Part shown: positions 54,917 through 63,816 of the stretch, piece by piece
How positions within the stretch are numbered: position 1 is the first letter of the stretch
Layout of the letters: each line of letters opens with the position of its first letter
Assembly (NCBI RefSeq): GCF_004762095.1
Contig: NZ_SIJH01000006.1
Span: 124,001-188,000 of the forward strand
DNA length: 64,000 nt
Source: Tabrizicola caldifontis
GTDB lineage: Bacteria; Pseudomonadota; Alphaproteobacteria; Rhodobacterales; Rhodobacteraceae
Reading direction: 5' to 3'
Made by a program: the position numbers and the translations under genes
Notes under the pieces: model-generated
The model's input: only the letters and a program-made list of their open reading frames with translations
Database searches by the model: none
Told to the model about the DNA's origin: nothing

Positions 54917-56269
54917 TTACTTTAGCCCGTCCCAGGCAGCCTGGATCGCGTCGGCCACTGCCTGGGCCGACTTGCCGCCGGCAAAATCCACCATCCCGGT
55001 CCAGAATGCGCCGGCGCCCACGCCGCCCGGCATAAGGTCCGACCCATCAAAGCGGAAGGTGTCGGCGCCCAGCAGGATCTCGCCCATCTTCTTCAGTGTC
55101 GCGTCGCCGTAGAGATCGACATTTACGCCTTTGTGCGGGGTCAGGAAGCCCGACTTGGCCATCCAGACCTCGTGCGCGATCGGGGTCTTCAGCCATTCGA
55201 TGAAGAGGCGCGCCTCGGGGCTGTCCTTGGTGATGCCGAACAGCGTGCCCGCGCCCAGCACCGGCTTGCCGAGATCCTTTTCGGCATAGGCCGGGAAGTA
55301 GAAGAAATCGGCATCCACACCCATCTTCACGCCTTCAGGGAAGAACGAGGGGATGAAGCTGGCCTGACGGTGCATCATGCACTGCGGCGGCGAAGTGAAC
55401 AGGCCTTTCGGGCTGTCGCGGAAATCGGTGGTGGCAACCGCACCCTTGCCACCGGCCACGCGGCCATCTTCGATGAACCAGCCGAATTCCTCGATCGCGG
55501 CCACGACCTTCGGGTCGTTGAATTTCAGGTCGTTCCTGACCCAGGCATCATAATCGGCCGGGGGCTGGGTGCGCAGCATCAGGTCTTCCACCCAGTCGGT
55601 CGCCGGCCAGCCGGTCGCCCCGCCCGAACCCAGACCGATGCACCACGGCGTTACGCCATCGGCCACCATCTGGTCGGTCAGCGCCTTCAGTTCCTCCATG
55701 GTCTGCGGCACTTCATAGCCGGCATCCTCGAAGTTCTCGGGGTTGTACCAGACCAGAGACTTCACATCGACCTTATAGAAGAAACCGAACAGCGCGGGGT
55801 TTCCGTCGGGGCCGGGGAAACTGGCCAGATCTACCCAGGACTGGCCGGCGGCATAGTTGTCACGCAGCCATGCGGCATCGGCGTCGGTCAGGGGTGCCAC
55901 GAAACCCAGTTTTGCAAGGTCCGCGGTCAGGCCCGGCTGCGGGAAGACCGAGATGTTGGCCGATGATCCCGCCTCGGCGTCGATCCGCACCTGCTGTTCG
56001 AAGCTGTCCGAGCCGACATACTTGACGTCGACGCCGGTGGCGGCCTCGAAATAGGCCAGCATGGATTCCACCAGTTCCTGGTCGGGGCCCAGCCAAGGGC
56101 CGGCAATCGTCAGCTCCTTGCCGTCGTGGCCGCCGTTCGCGGCCTTGAATTCCTCGTAGGATGCCCAGTTGAACGCACCCTCGCCCACCGGGAACGCAAG
56201 GTCCTGCGCAAGCGCGCCGCTGCCAACCAGCGCCAGCGCGGCGACGCTGACGTAAAGTCCGGATTTCAT
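54917..56269 (-). CDS. aglE: Alpha-glucoside ABC transporter substrate-binding protein
   Basis: A 450-residue periplasmic binding protein of the SBP_bac_1 class. The signal peptide is LYVSVAALALVGSGALAQ. The mature part has TIAGPWLGPDQELVESMLAYF and PPQCMMHRQASFIPSFFP, shared with AglE. It captures alpha-glucosides for AglF-G-K. The ATG at 56269 follows GAGGACTACAG. It is the first gene of the agl transcript. An operator-like site lies 65 bp upstream and the regulator gene is divergent. Confidence 0.94.
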   Translation of the reverse strand: MKSGLYVSVAALALVGSGALAQDLAFPVGEGAFNWASYEEFKAANGGHDGKELTIAGPWLGPDQELVESMLAYFEAATGVDVKYVGSDSFEQQVRIDAEAGSSANISVFPQPGLTADLAKLGFVAPLTDADAAWLRDNYAAGQSWVDLASFPGPDGNPALFGFFYKVDVKSLVWYNPENFEDAGYEVPQTMEELKALTDQMVADGVTPWCIGLGSGGATGWPATDWVEDLMLRTQPPADYDAWVRNDLKFNDPKVVAAIEEFGWFIEDGRVAGGKGAVATTDFRDSPKGLFTSPPQCMMHRQASFIPSFFPEGVKMGVDADFFYFPAYAEKDLGKPVLGAGTLFGITKDSPEARLFIEWLKTPIAHEVWMAKSGFLTPHKGVNVDLYGDATLKKMGEILLGADTFRFDGSDLMPGGVGAGAFWTGMVDFAGGKSAQAVADAIQAAWDGLK

Positions 56270-56333
56270 CTGTAGTCCTCCCGATTCCCCCGCCCTATTG
56301 GCGGGGCGCTGTGCCAAGGGCGGCAGAATCGCT

Positions 56334-56347
56334 TCAAACCGCTTTGG
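56334..56347. promoter_or_regulatory. LacI-type operator upstream of aglE
   Basis: TCAAACCGCTTTGG matches the perfect glg palindrome (4872) at 12 of 14 positions and keeps the central CpG. It sits 65 bp before the aglE start. Confidence 0.55.
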
Positions 56348-56507
56348 ATAGCCAACCCTCGCCGATCCCGCCTTGCAAGTCAATCCAAAGCGCCTTCAAA
56401 CAACGCAAACTGCCTGTTGTGTGCGCCGAATCCGAACCGTAAACGGCAAAGGCCCATGGCGATACCTTTTGACGCTTGCTGCTCAAGCCGTCTATCTTCC
56501 GGGCGGT

Positions 56508-56521
56508 TGAAACCGTTTTGA
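56508..56521. promoter_or_regulatory. LacI-type operator just upstream of aglR
   Basis: TGAAACCGTTTTGA matches the glg palindrome at 12 of 14 positions with the central CpG. It ends 12 bp before the regulator start, which suggests autoregulation. Confidence 0.6.
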
Positions 56522-56533
56522 GCCAGCGAACCG

Positions 56534-57562
56534 ATGAATCTTAAGGAACTCGCCACCAAGCTGGGACTGTCGCCCACAACGGTGTCGCGCGCGCTGAACG
56601 GATACCCCGAGGTCAACGAGGCCACACGCGCGCGCGTCATAGCTGCCGCAAAACGGCACAATTACCACCCGAACACCCGGGCGATCCGCCTGGCCACCGG
56701 CCGCGCCATGGCCGTGGGTCATGTCATCCCCATCGCCACGCGACACGAGATCGTGAACCCGGTCTTCGCCGATTTCATCGCCGGGGCGGGCGAGATCTAC
56801 AGCCGCAACGACTATGACATGATCCTGTCTGTCGTCGCCGACGAAGATGAGGAGGCCACCTACCGCAGCCTGAAATCCAAGGGCAATGTGGATGGCGTCA
56901 TCATCCACGCCCCAAGGCTGAACGATGCCCGCATCCCGTTGCTGCGCGAGATCGGTCTGCCCTTCGTGGTTCATGGTCGTTCGACCGGGGCGGCCGAACC
57001 CTACAACTGGGTTGACGTGAACAACCGCCGTGCCTTTCAGCGTGCGACCGAATTCCTGCTTGACCTCGGCCATGTCCGCATCGGTCTGGTCAACGGGTTG
57101 GAGTTCATGGATTTTGCCATCCGCCGTCGCACCGGATATCTGGATGCGCTGGCCGCGCGCGGCATTGGACCGGACCCGTCGCTGATGTTCTCCGGGGAGA
57201 TGACCGAATTCTCCGGCTACCGTGCCTCGCAGGCCATGCTTGCCCTGCCCCGTCCGCCAACGGCGATACTCTGTTCCTCGATGATTTCGGGCATGGGTGC
57301 CCGCCGGGCCGTCGAAGGTGCCGGGCTAGTGATTGGCCGCGACATCTCGATCATCATTCATGACGACGACCTTTCCTACATGAAGAACGGCGAGGATGTG
57401 CCGATCTTTACCGCCACGCGATCCTCGGTGCGCGAGGCCGGTCGGCTAGCCGCCGAGATGCTGCTTCACGTCATCGCTCATCCCGACGCCGGCCCGCAGC
57501 AACGCCTGCTCGAGGCCGAGCTGATCATCGGCCAATCCACCGGCCCTGCCCCGAAGGCCTGA
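56534..57562 (+). CDS. aglR: LacI-family transcriptional regulator (AglR-like)
   Basis: A 342-residue LacI/GalR regulator. The N-terminal headpiece NLKELATKLGLSPTTVSRAL and hinge region (residues 1-60) are canonical, and a sugar-binding domain follows. It is divergent from aglE and 1 bp ahead of the beta-glucosidase gene, so it is co-transcribed with that gene and glk. Palindromic sites lie on both sides of the divergent gap and again upstream of glgP. It most likely represses glucoside uptake when inducer is absent; naming as AglR is by synteny with rhizobia. Confidence 0.88.
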   Translation: MNLKELATKLGLSPTTVSRALNGYPEVNEATRARVIAAAKRHNYHPNTRAIRLATGRAMAVGHVIPIATRHEIVNPVFADFIAGAGEIYSRNDYDMILSVVADEDEEATYRSLKSKGNVDGVIIHAPRLNDARIPLLREIGLPFVVHGRSTGAAEPYNWVDVNNRRAFQRATEFLLDLGHVRIGLVNGLEFMDFAIRRRTGYLDALAARGIGPDPSLMFSGEMTEFSGYRASQAMLALPRPPTAILCSSMISGMGARRAVEGAGLVIGRDISIIIHDDDLSYMKNGEDVPIFTATRSSVREAGRLAAEMLLHVIAHPDAGPQQRLLEAELIIGQSTGPAPKA

Positions 57563-57563
57563 C

Positions 57564-58889
57564 ATGCTGACACGTTTCGACTTTCCCGTGGGCTTCGTGT
57601 TCGGGGCCGCCACCGCCGCCTACCAGATCGAGGGCTCTGCCTTCGGCGGCTGCGGCCCCTGCCACTGGGACAGCTTCGCCGCCACCCCCGGCAATGTCGT
57701 GCGCGCCGAGGACGGCAGCCGCGCCTGTGACCATTATCACCGCTGGGAGGAGGACCTGGATCTGCTGAAGGCCGCAAACCTGGACGGCTACCGCTTTTCG
57801 ACCTCGTGGGCACGGGTCATGCCGGATGGGGTGAACGTAAACCCGGAAGGCATTGATTTCTATGATCATCTGGTCGACGGCATGCTGGCCAGGGGCCTGA
57901 AACCGTTTCAGACCCTATACCACTGGGAAATGCCCTCGGCACTTGCCGATCTGGGCGGATGGACCAACCGCGACACCTGCCACCGCTTCGCGGATTTTTC
58001 AGAAGCCATCACCCGCCGGCTGGGCGACCGCGTGTCCGCCATCGCCACGATCAACGAGCCCTGGTGCGTCGCGTGGCTTTCGCATTTCATGGGCGTCCAT
58101 GCGCCGGGCCTGCGCGATATCCGTGCCACCGCCCGCGCGATGCACCACATCCTTCTGGCCCATGGCCTGGCCGTTGAACGTCTGCGCTGCATGGGCCAGC
58201 CGAACCTTGGCATCGTGCTGAACTTCGACCATGCGACCCCGGCGACAGACAGCCCGGAAGACCAAGCCGCATCAGACCTTTGGGATGCGATCTTCAACCG
58301 ATGGTTCATCGAAGGCATCACCCGCCGGACCTATCCCGCCAATGTGCTGAAGGGACTTGGCCCGCACATGCCCGAAAACTGGCAGGACGACATGGCCTTG
58401 ATTGGACAGCCCCTCGACTGGCTGGGGGTGAACTATTACACCCGCCACCTGCACGCCCATGCCCCCGGCACTCCGTGGCCCAGCCTGCGCGACGTTCCCG
58501 GAGAACTGCCCCGCACGCAGATGGGCTGGGAGATCTATCCTGAGGGCCTGCACCATTTTCTGATCCGGCTGGCGCGCGACCATGTGGGCGACCTGCCGAT
58601 CTATGTCACCGAAAACGGTATGGCAAACGCCGATGTGGTTGAAGATGGCCAGGTAAACGACGACGTACGCGAGAGTTTCCTTTTCACCCACCTTGCTGCG
58701 ACAAAGCAGGCGATTGCCGACGGGGCCAATGTCAGGGGCTTCTTCTACTGGTCGCTTCTTGACAACTACGAATGGGCCGAGGGCTACGAAAAGCGCTTCG
58801 GCCTGGTCCATGTCGATTTCGACACACTGGCGCGCACGCCGAAATCCTCCTATCACGCCCTCGCCCGCGCCCTGGCGCGCAACGACTGA
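57564..58889 (+). CDS. bglB: Beta-glucosidase (GH1)
   Basis: A 441-residue GH1 glycosidase. The N-terminal FVFGAATAAYQIEGSAFGGCG, acid/base Glu in ATINEPWCVAWLSHF (near residue 165) and nucleophile Glu in IYVTENGMA (near 350) are all present, with WSLLDNYEWAEGYEKRFGL near the end. The substrate is a beta-glucoside such as cellobiose, or a related sugar. No signal peptide is present, so it acts on imported sugar. Its position beside an alpha-glucoside locus means the transporter may handle both anomers, or the operon may be broader than its name. Confidence 0.94.
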   Translation: MLTRFDFPVGFVFGAATAAYQIEGSAFGGCGPCHWDSFAATPGNVVRAEDGSRACDHYHRWEEDLDLLKAANLDGYRFSTSWARVMPDGVNVNPEGIDFYDHLVDGMLARGLKPFQTLYHWEMPSALADLGGWTNRDTCHRFADFSEAITRRLGDRVSAIATINEPWCVAWLSHFMGVHAPGLRDIRATARAMHHILLAHGLAVERLRCMGQPNLGIVLNFDHATPATDSPEDQAASDLWDAIFNRWFIEGITRRTYPANVLKGLGPHMPENWQDDMALIGQPLDWLGVNYYTRHLHAHAPGTPWPSLRDVPGELPRTQMGWEIYPEGLHHFLIRLARDHVGDLPIYVTENGMANADVVEDGQVNDDVRESFLFTHLAATKQAIADGANVRGFFYWSLLDNYEWAEGYEKRFGLVHVDFDTLARTPKSSYHALARALARND

Positions 58890-58898
58890 GGCCAAGCA

Positions 58899-59873
58899 AT
58901 GACGCTTTCCCTTCTTGCCGACATCGGCGGCACCAACACGCGAGTTGCCCTGGCCGAGGGGACAGAGGTCCGTATCGACTCGATACGACGTTTCCCGAAT
59001 GGCGACTATCAGGCGCGCGGTCAGGACATTGCCCACGTCTTGCGCGACTATCTGGATCAGACAGGCGCTCAGGTCTCTGGTGTCTGCGTTGCGGCGGCGG
59101 GGCCGGTGCAGGATGGTGTTGCCACGATGACGAACCTCGACTGGGTGATCGACGGGGCCAAGCTTACCGCCGCGACTGGTGCGGGCAAAGTCGCCATTCT
59201 GAACGACCTGCAGGCCCAGGGTCAGGCGCTGGGACATATCCGGGCCGAAAACCTTCGACGGGTGGTGGAAGGTCCGGTCAAGCGGGGCGCCCCGATGCTG
59301 GTCGTGGGGCTTGGCACCGGAGTGAATGCGGCGCCCGTTCATCCCGGGCCACAGGGTCGGGTGGTTCCGCCTTCGGAATGCGGCCATGTCAACATGCCGG
59401 TGCGCACGGAAGAGGATTTCCAGCTGGCCCGCTTCATCGAGGCGAAGCTGCGCGCTGCGGGCGAGCCCCCCCATGCCGGGGTCGAAGAGGTGCTGGCGGG
59501 ACGGGGCCTTGCCAACCTGCACGCCTTCGCGGCCCATGCCGCAGGCCATCCTGCAAGCCTGACTTCGGCCGAGGTGCTGAAGGCCGCCGAGGAACGCGAT
59601 ACGATCGCCATCCACGCCGCGCGGCTTTACGTTCATATTCTGGCCCAGATGTTGGCAGACCTCGCGCTGATCCACCTGCCCTACGGCGGCATCTACCTGA
59701 TCGGCGGAATGTCCCGCGCGATGACACCGCACATGGCAAGCTTCGGCCTTGGCGCCCAGTTCCGCGAACCGCGCCGGGTGGATCTTCTGGAACAGGACTT
59801 CTCGATCACCGTGGTCGAGGACGACTATGCCGCCCTGACCGGCTGTGCGGCCTATCTGCACGCGATCGGATGA
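58899..59873 (+). CDS. glk: Glucokinase
   Basis: A 324-residue cytoplasmic kinase of the bacterial Glk (ROK-independent) type, making glucose-6-phosphate. The phosphate loop is LLADIGGTNTRVALA. The substrate block AILNDLQAQGQAL and LVVGLGTGVNAA, and the GGIYLIGGMSRAM motif near the C-terminus, are intact. It follows bglB by 9 bp and completes the path from imported glucosides to central metabolism and, through Pgm and GlgC, to glycogen. Confidence 0.94.
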   Translation: MTLSLLADIGGTNTRVALAEGTEVRIDSIRRFPNGDYQARGQDIAHVLRDYLDQTGAQVSGVCVAAAGPVQDGVATMTNLDWVIDGAKLTAATGAGKVAILNDLQAQGQALGHIRAENLRRVVEGPVKRGAPMLVVGLGTGVNAAPVHPGPQGRVVPPSECGHVNMPVRTEEDFQLARFIEAKLRAAGEPPHAGVEEVLAGRGLANLHAFAAHAAGHPASLTSAEVLKAAEERDTIAIHAARLYVHILAQMLADLALIHLPYGGIYLIGGMSRAMTPHMASFGLGAQFREPRRVDLLEQDFSITVVEDDYAALTGCAAYLHAIG

Positions 59874-59908
59874 CAGCCGCAAGGCGGCACGTCGTGCCGG
59901 TCCGCCGG

Positions 59909-60835
59909 TCAGTCGCACCAGATCGGGTTGGACCAGGCGCGCCTGCCGGCCGCATCTATGACGGCCACGCGCACCCAGGGCGACTTGTTCAGCCGCGCCA
60001 ACGGAACACGCGCATGGGTCATGGAATGACCATGCACCGCCTTGGCCCCGGTGCCGTGTCCCATCGCCACGACCGAGACGGCAGCCGAACATTCCACCAC
60101 CACGTGGTCGCCATCCAGATACACGTCGCGCAGTTCCGGCCCCTGGCTTGAATAGAAGGCCCCGGCCTTCAGCGCCGCAAGCAGCGCCTCGGGCGTATTC
60201 TCCTCGGCCTTGACCATCACCCAGCCGCCGAAATGGTCGGGTTCAGAGAAATGCGCATCGTCGGTAGCGATCAGGGTCAGCCGGCGGCCCTCGGTCAGCA
60301 GCAGGTCGGCAATCGCCGCGCCGTCGGGACGATCGCAGCCCGTGGCGCAGCCGTGGTTGTAGATCTCCACGGCATGAGCGGCGGAGATGCTGCGGGCATC
60401 CTCGAGCGTCAGCCCCGACCACTGGGGATGAGCAATGGCCACGAAAGCCCCAGCCGCCACCGCGCGCGCCGCGATCTCGGGGCCTGTCTCCTGCCCCGGC
60501 ATCGGCTGAAAGGTCGGGCTGTCGGATGGCGCGAAGTCTGCCGGCAGTCCGACGGCAAGGATATGCCAGATCTCTCCATTCTTCATCGCCCCGGAATGCA
60601 GCTCGGCGCCCAGGATCGTGGTGAACCCCTCGGTCCGGAAGGGCACGGTATCGACAATCGGATAGCCGTAGCTGCCGATGAAATGGTCGGTCAGGGCAAG
60701 AAAGTCATACCCTTCGGCACGGTAGCGGCGGCAGACCTCTTCGGGGTCCAACACGCCATCAGAGCGCGTGGAATGCGTATGCAGGTTGCCGCGCCAGAAA
60801 CGGCCGGGCGCAGAAAAGGCAAGCGGGCGGGTCAT
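59909..60835 (-). CDS. PHP-domain metal-dependent hydrolase (CehA/McbA-like)
   Basis: A 308-residue PHP-fold protein. Metal-binding motifs are GNLHTHSTRSDGVLDPEE, FLALTDHF, IAHPQWSG and TDDAHFSEP. This set matches phosphoesterase/hydrolase proteins of the CehA/McbA group. No signal peptide is seen. The ATG at 60835 follows AAGGACGCATCCG and replaces a longer Arg-rich frame to 60940. It converges on glk. The substrate is unknown; a link to sugar use is only positional. Confidence 0.85.
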   Translation of the reverse strand: MTRPLAFSAPGRFWRGNLHTHSTRSDGVLDPEEVCRRYRAEGYDFLALTDHFIGSYGYPIVDTVPFRTEGFTTILGAELHSGAMKNGEIWHILAVGLPADFAPSDSPTFQPMPGQETGPEIAARAVAAGAFVAIAHPQWSGLTLEDARSISAAHAVEIYNHGCATGCDRPDGAAIADLLLTEGRRLTLIATDDAHFSEPDHFGGWVMVKAEENTPEALLAALKAGAFYSSQGPELRDVYLDGDHVVVECSAAVSVVAMGHGTGAKAVHGHSMTHARVPLARLNKSPWVRVAVIDAAGRRAWSNPIWCD

Positions 60836-61005
60836 CGGATGCGTCCTTTCAACGGATGGTGCTGACCGGTGCAGGTTTTCGTCCCCGGGGATCGGCACAA
60901 GATTCGGCAAGACCTTGCCCGCGCGCCTGCGCGGCTGCAAGTGGCCCTCGCACCCGGCCCGACCACATGCTAAGGTACCCGATCAGTATTGCATGGGATC
61001 CCCGC

Positions 61006-61377
61006 ATGTCGCTTGATCGATCGGCGCGCGAGACGGACGCCGCGCTTGAGTTGTTGGCAGCCGGTCTGCGCGATGCGCAGATCGAAGGATCCATCGCCGT
61101 CCGGATTTCGAAAGCGGCTGCATTCCTGAAGGCCCTCAGTCATGAAGGCCGGCTGATGATCCTCTGCCACCTCGCGTCGGGCGAAAGGTCGGTGACCGAA
61201 CTGGAACAACTTCTGGGCGCACGACCGGCCGCGGTCAGCCAGCAGCTGGCGCGTCTGCGGCTGGAAGGTCTTGTCACCACCCGGCGCGACGGAAAGACGA
61301 TCTACTATTCGATCCAGGATCCGAAGGTTCTGGCCCAGATCCGGCTGCTTCGGAACCTGTTCTCTGCCGAGGACTGA
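61006..61377 (+). CDS. ArsR-family regulator (BigR/SqrR-like), one cysteine
   Basis: A 123-residue winged-helix repressor. The core LKALSHEGRLMILCHLASGE and AAVSQQLARLRLEGLVTTRRDGKTIYYS is nearly that of BigR and SqrR, which sense sulfane sulfur through two cysteines. Only the first Cys (in ILCHL) is present; the C-terminal helix (QIRLLRNLFSAED) lacks the second. Persulfide sensing by a disulfide or tetrasulfide bridge is therefore not possible in one subunit as known. It converges on the SDR gene. Confidence 0.85.
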   Translation: MSLDRSARETDAALELLAAGLRDAQIEGSIAVRISKAAAFLKALSHEGRLMILCHLASGERSVTELEQLLGARPAAVSQQLARLRLEGLVTTRRDGKTIYYSIQDPKVLAQIRLLRNLFSAED

Positions 61378-61383
61378 TCCGCC

Positions 61384-62112
61384 TCAGCCCCGCCCAAGAT
61401 AGGGCATGTCGCGCGCCATGATCGTGACGAAAGGTGTGTTCACCTCCAGCGGCAGGCTGGCCATGTGCAGCACCATCCGGGCCACATGTTCGACATCCAT
61501 CACCGGCTCGGCCCGGATGCTGCCATCTGCCTGGGGCACGCCCTTTGCAAACCGTGCGGCCATGTCGGTCAGCGCATTGCCGATGTCGATCTGGGCGCAG
61601 GCGATGTCGAATGCCCGACCGTCCAGCGCCAGTGTCCGCGTCAGCCCCGTGACCGCGTGTTTGGACATGGTGTATGGCGCCGAGCCGGGGCGCGGCACAT
61701 GGGCCGAGATCGAGCCATTGTTGATGATCCGCCCGCCGCGGGGTGACTGGCGTCGCATCAGGCCGAAGGCCGCTCGTGCGCAAAGAAACATGCCGGTGAT
61801 GTTCGTGCGGCACACGTCCAGCCAGCGTTCGACCGGAATCTCGTCAATCGGCGCTGCGGCGGCCGAGATCCCGGCGTTGTTGAACAGGACATCTAGCCGC
61901 GAAAGCCGGGCAAAGGCGGCCTCGACCTGCCCGGGGTCGCCGACATCGCAAGCGATGATGCGCGCTGCAGGGTGACCCTCAGCGGTTTCGGCCAGCGTCT
62001 CGGTCCGCCGACCCAGCAACACGACCTCCCAGCCTTCTGCAAGAAACAGTCGTGCCGTCGCGCGGCCGATGCCAGCGCCGGCACCGGTGATCATGATGAT
62101 GCGTCGGGTCAT
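61384..62112 (-). CDS. Short-chain dehydrogenase/reductase
   Basis: A 242-residue classical SDR. The cofactor motif is TGAGAGIGRATA, then NNAG in DVLFNNAGIS, the catalytic Ser in NNGSISAHVP, and Tyr-Lys in SAPYTMSKHAV. The substrate is unknown. The ATG at 62112 overlaps the stop codon of the glycosyltransferase gene (ATGA) in the frame-restored reading. In the present sequence the glycosyltransferase frame runs through without a stop into this gene. Confidence 0.9.
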   Translation of the reverse strand: MTRRIIMITGAGAGIGRATARLFLAEGWEVVLLGRRTETLAETAEGHPAARIIACDVGDPGQVEAAFARLSRLDVLFNNAGISAAAAPIDEIPVERWLDVCRTNITGMFLCARAAFGLMRRQSPRGGRIINNGSISAHVPRPGSAPYTMSKHAVTGLTRTLALDGRAFDIACAQIDIGNALTDMAARFAKGVPQADGSIRAEPVMDVEHVARMVLHMASLPLEVNTPFVTIMARDMPYLGRG

Positions 62113-63816
62113 GGGGCCTCTTCCAGAAAGTGATACTTGAGCAGCCACAGGCTGATACCGGACACGACAACGCCGGGAAGGCCCACCCGTGCGGCGATTT
62201 CCGCCAGGGTGGCGCCATCCGGGCCCGCCTGTGCAAAGCCGTCGAGAACCGCCTGCACCCTTTCCGGTCGCTCGATGATGCGCCCGCCTTGCGCATAGCG
62301 CCGAAGCGCGAAGGTTGCTCCGACATCCGGACGATCGCCATACGCCACCGCACGCAGGCGGCGGGTCCGGGGATCGGGGTGCGGGGTGCGGGGTGCTCGG
62401 ATAAGCCGCGAACATCACCTCGGGCGCGGGACCGACCGGAATCCGGGCAGGATCCATCGCAGCGACAGGACGTCCGCCCCTTGCCCTGGCATGGGCCAGC
62501 ATGGCGGCCTGTTCGGCCCACAGCGCCTGGATCTGCGGAATGACCGCCTGCCAGTCGTATAGTCTTCTGGCCCTGGCCTGACCGGCTGCCCCCATCTTCA
62601 GACGCAGATCCCTGTCGGTGCCCAGCACCACCAGCGCCCGGGCAAGCGCGGTCACGTTGACCCGGGTCAGGGCGGCAATCTGGCCGACATACTGCAGATA
62701 GCTGTCGGTGCCACCCAGATGCCGCAGCGAAAGATGCGTCGCCGTGGCAGGTGCAGGCATCTCGACAGGCACACGGATGCCGGCATCCGTGCTTACGGTA
62801 TCCTTCATCCCGTCCCAGTCCGACACGATGACCGGCAGGCCGGCGGCCATCGCCTCGACCGGGGCAAGGCCGAAGGTTTCCTGCACATTGTCGATCGGGA
62901 ACACGAACATGTCGGCGCAGGACAACGTTGCCAGTCGCTCTTCCGTGCTGGTGCCGTCCAGCAGGTGATACCCCACCGATGGCATGAGCCGCGCCGCCGC
63001 TTCGGCAAAGGCTGGTCGCCAGGTCTCGTTACGGAAATACCCGCAGAGAACAAGGTGCAGTCGGCCACCCCGGGCCGCGATGTCGCGGGTTGCCATTTCC
63101 ATCGCCAGAAACAGCGGCAGGGGATCGAACTTTTCGTCAGGCGTCAGCCGCGCGATCGTGGCGACGACCACATCCTGCTGACCGATTCCCAGGCGGTCGC
63201 GCAGAGCCCTTCCTCTGCCTTCGTCCCTGCGGAAATCGTCGCAGTTCACGCCCAGCGGGATCACCGGCAACAGGGGCCGTGCGGGCATGACGGCCCCGGG
63301 GAAGCGATCGGCCAGATGCGCCTCGGCCAGCTCCATCAGTGTCCGCATCGACTGCTGAACCGCGTTCGAGGTGCAGATCAGGGCATCCCATGGCATCTGC
63401 GGCGCCGATCGCAGATCGAAGACCAGGTTCATCACGGTTGCCGTGGCCGTCGTATGGGTGATTCCGCAAAGGGCCCAGGCTGCCGTGCCGTAAGGGGCGC
63501 GCCGCCAGAACTCGACAGTTGGCGGGGGCGAGGGGTAAAAGACCAGATCGACCGGGGCGAGCTGTCTTGGCTGGTGCAAGGGAACGGCGCGCAAGGGCCG
63601 GGTGACGCGGCATTCGGCCGCCATTGCGGCAAAGGCAGCATGATCCGCAGCACGGTGGGCAAGGCTTACGAACTCGTCCACCGCGCCATGGGCAAAGAAG
63701 CCGCGCAGAAAACCTTCGCCCGCAACGCGGCGGCCGTTGATGCCCCTTGCCTTCGGGTCAAATCCATCGGCAGAGAACCAGATCGCGGCATTGGCCGAAG
63801 GCGTGGGGGCGGGCAT
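62109..63816 (-). pseudogene. Glycosyltransferase (GT4-like) frameshifted at a 7-bp repeat
   Basis: From ATG 63816 (after AGAGGAAGC) the reading gives a GT4-like protein: ALICTSNAVQQSM, LPVIPLGVNCDDFRRDEG, VVATIARLTPDEKFDPL and FPIDNVQETFGLAPVEAMAAGLPVI. At the (GGGGTGC)x3 repeat (62376-62396) the frame becomes Arg/Cys/Gly-rich nonsense. Removing one 7-bp unit joins PSTPHPDPRTRRLRAVAYGD to the open frame ending LLKYHFLEEAP at 62109, a 566-residue protein whose stop overlaps the SDR start. With three copies the frame reads on into the SDR (810 residues). A fixed mutation, a switchable gene or a sequencing error are possible. Confidence 0.75.
62376..62396. repeat. Three tandem copies of GGGGTGC inside a glycosyltransferase gene
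   Basis: Exact copies at 62376-62382, 62383-62389 and 62390-62396. A unit of 7 bp shifts the frame with each gain or loss, so copy number sets the reading frame of the gene. Confidence 0.9.

Noticed and set aside
53454-55112. 552-codon plus-strand frame over aglG, aglF and the end of aglE
   Set aside because: His, Arg, Asp and Gln-rich composition without motifs, and it crosses three real genes and their start sites.
58272-60092. 606-codon minus-strand frame over bglB and glk
   Set aside because: Antisense to two genes with intact active sites; it crosses the gene boundary and shows no domain.
60836-61005. A palindrome (GGGATCCC, with GCATG on both sides) as operator of the ArsR gene
   Set aside because: It is GC-rich and short, unlike the AT-rich operators of BigR-type proteins, and could arise by chance.
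61384-63816. A genuine 810-residue glycosyltransferase-SDR fusion protein
   Set aside because: The segment joining the two domains is low-quality out-of-frame sequence. Removing one 7-bp repeat unit restores a clean glycosyltransferase end and a standard ATGA overlap. The fusion is therefore treated as a by-product of repeat expansion.
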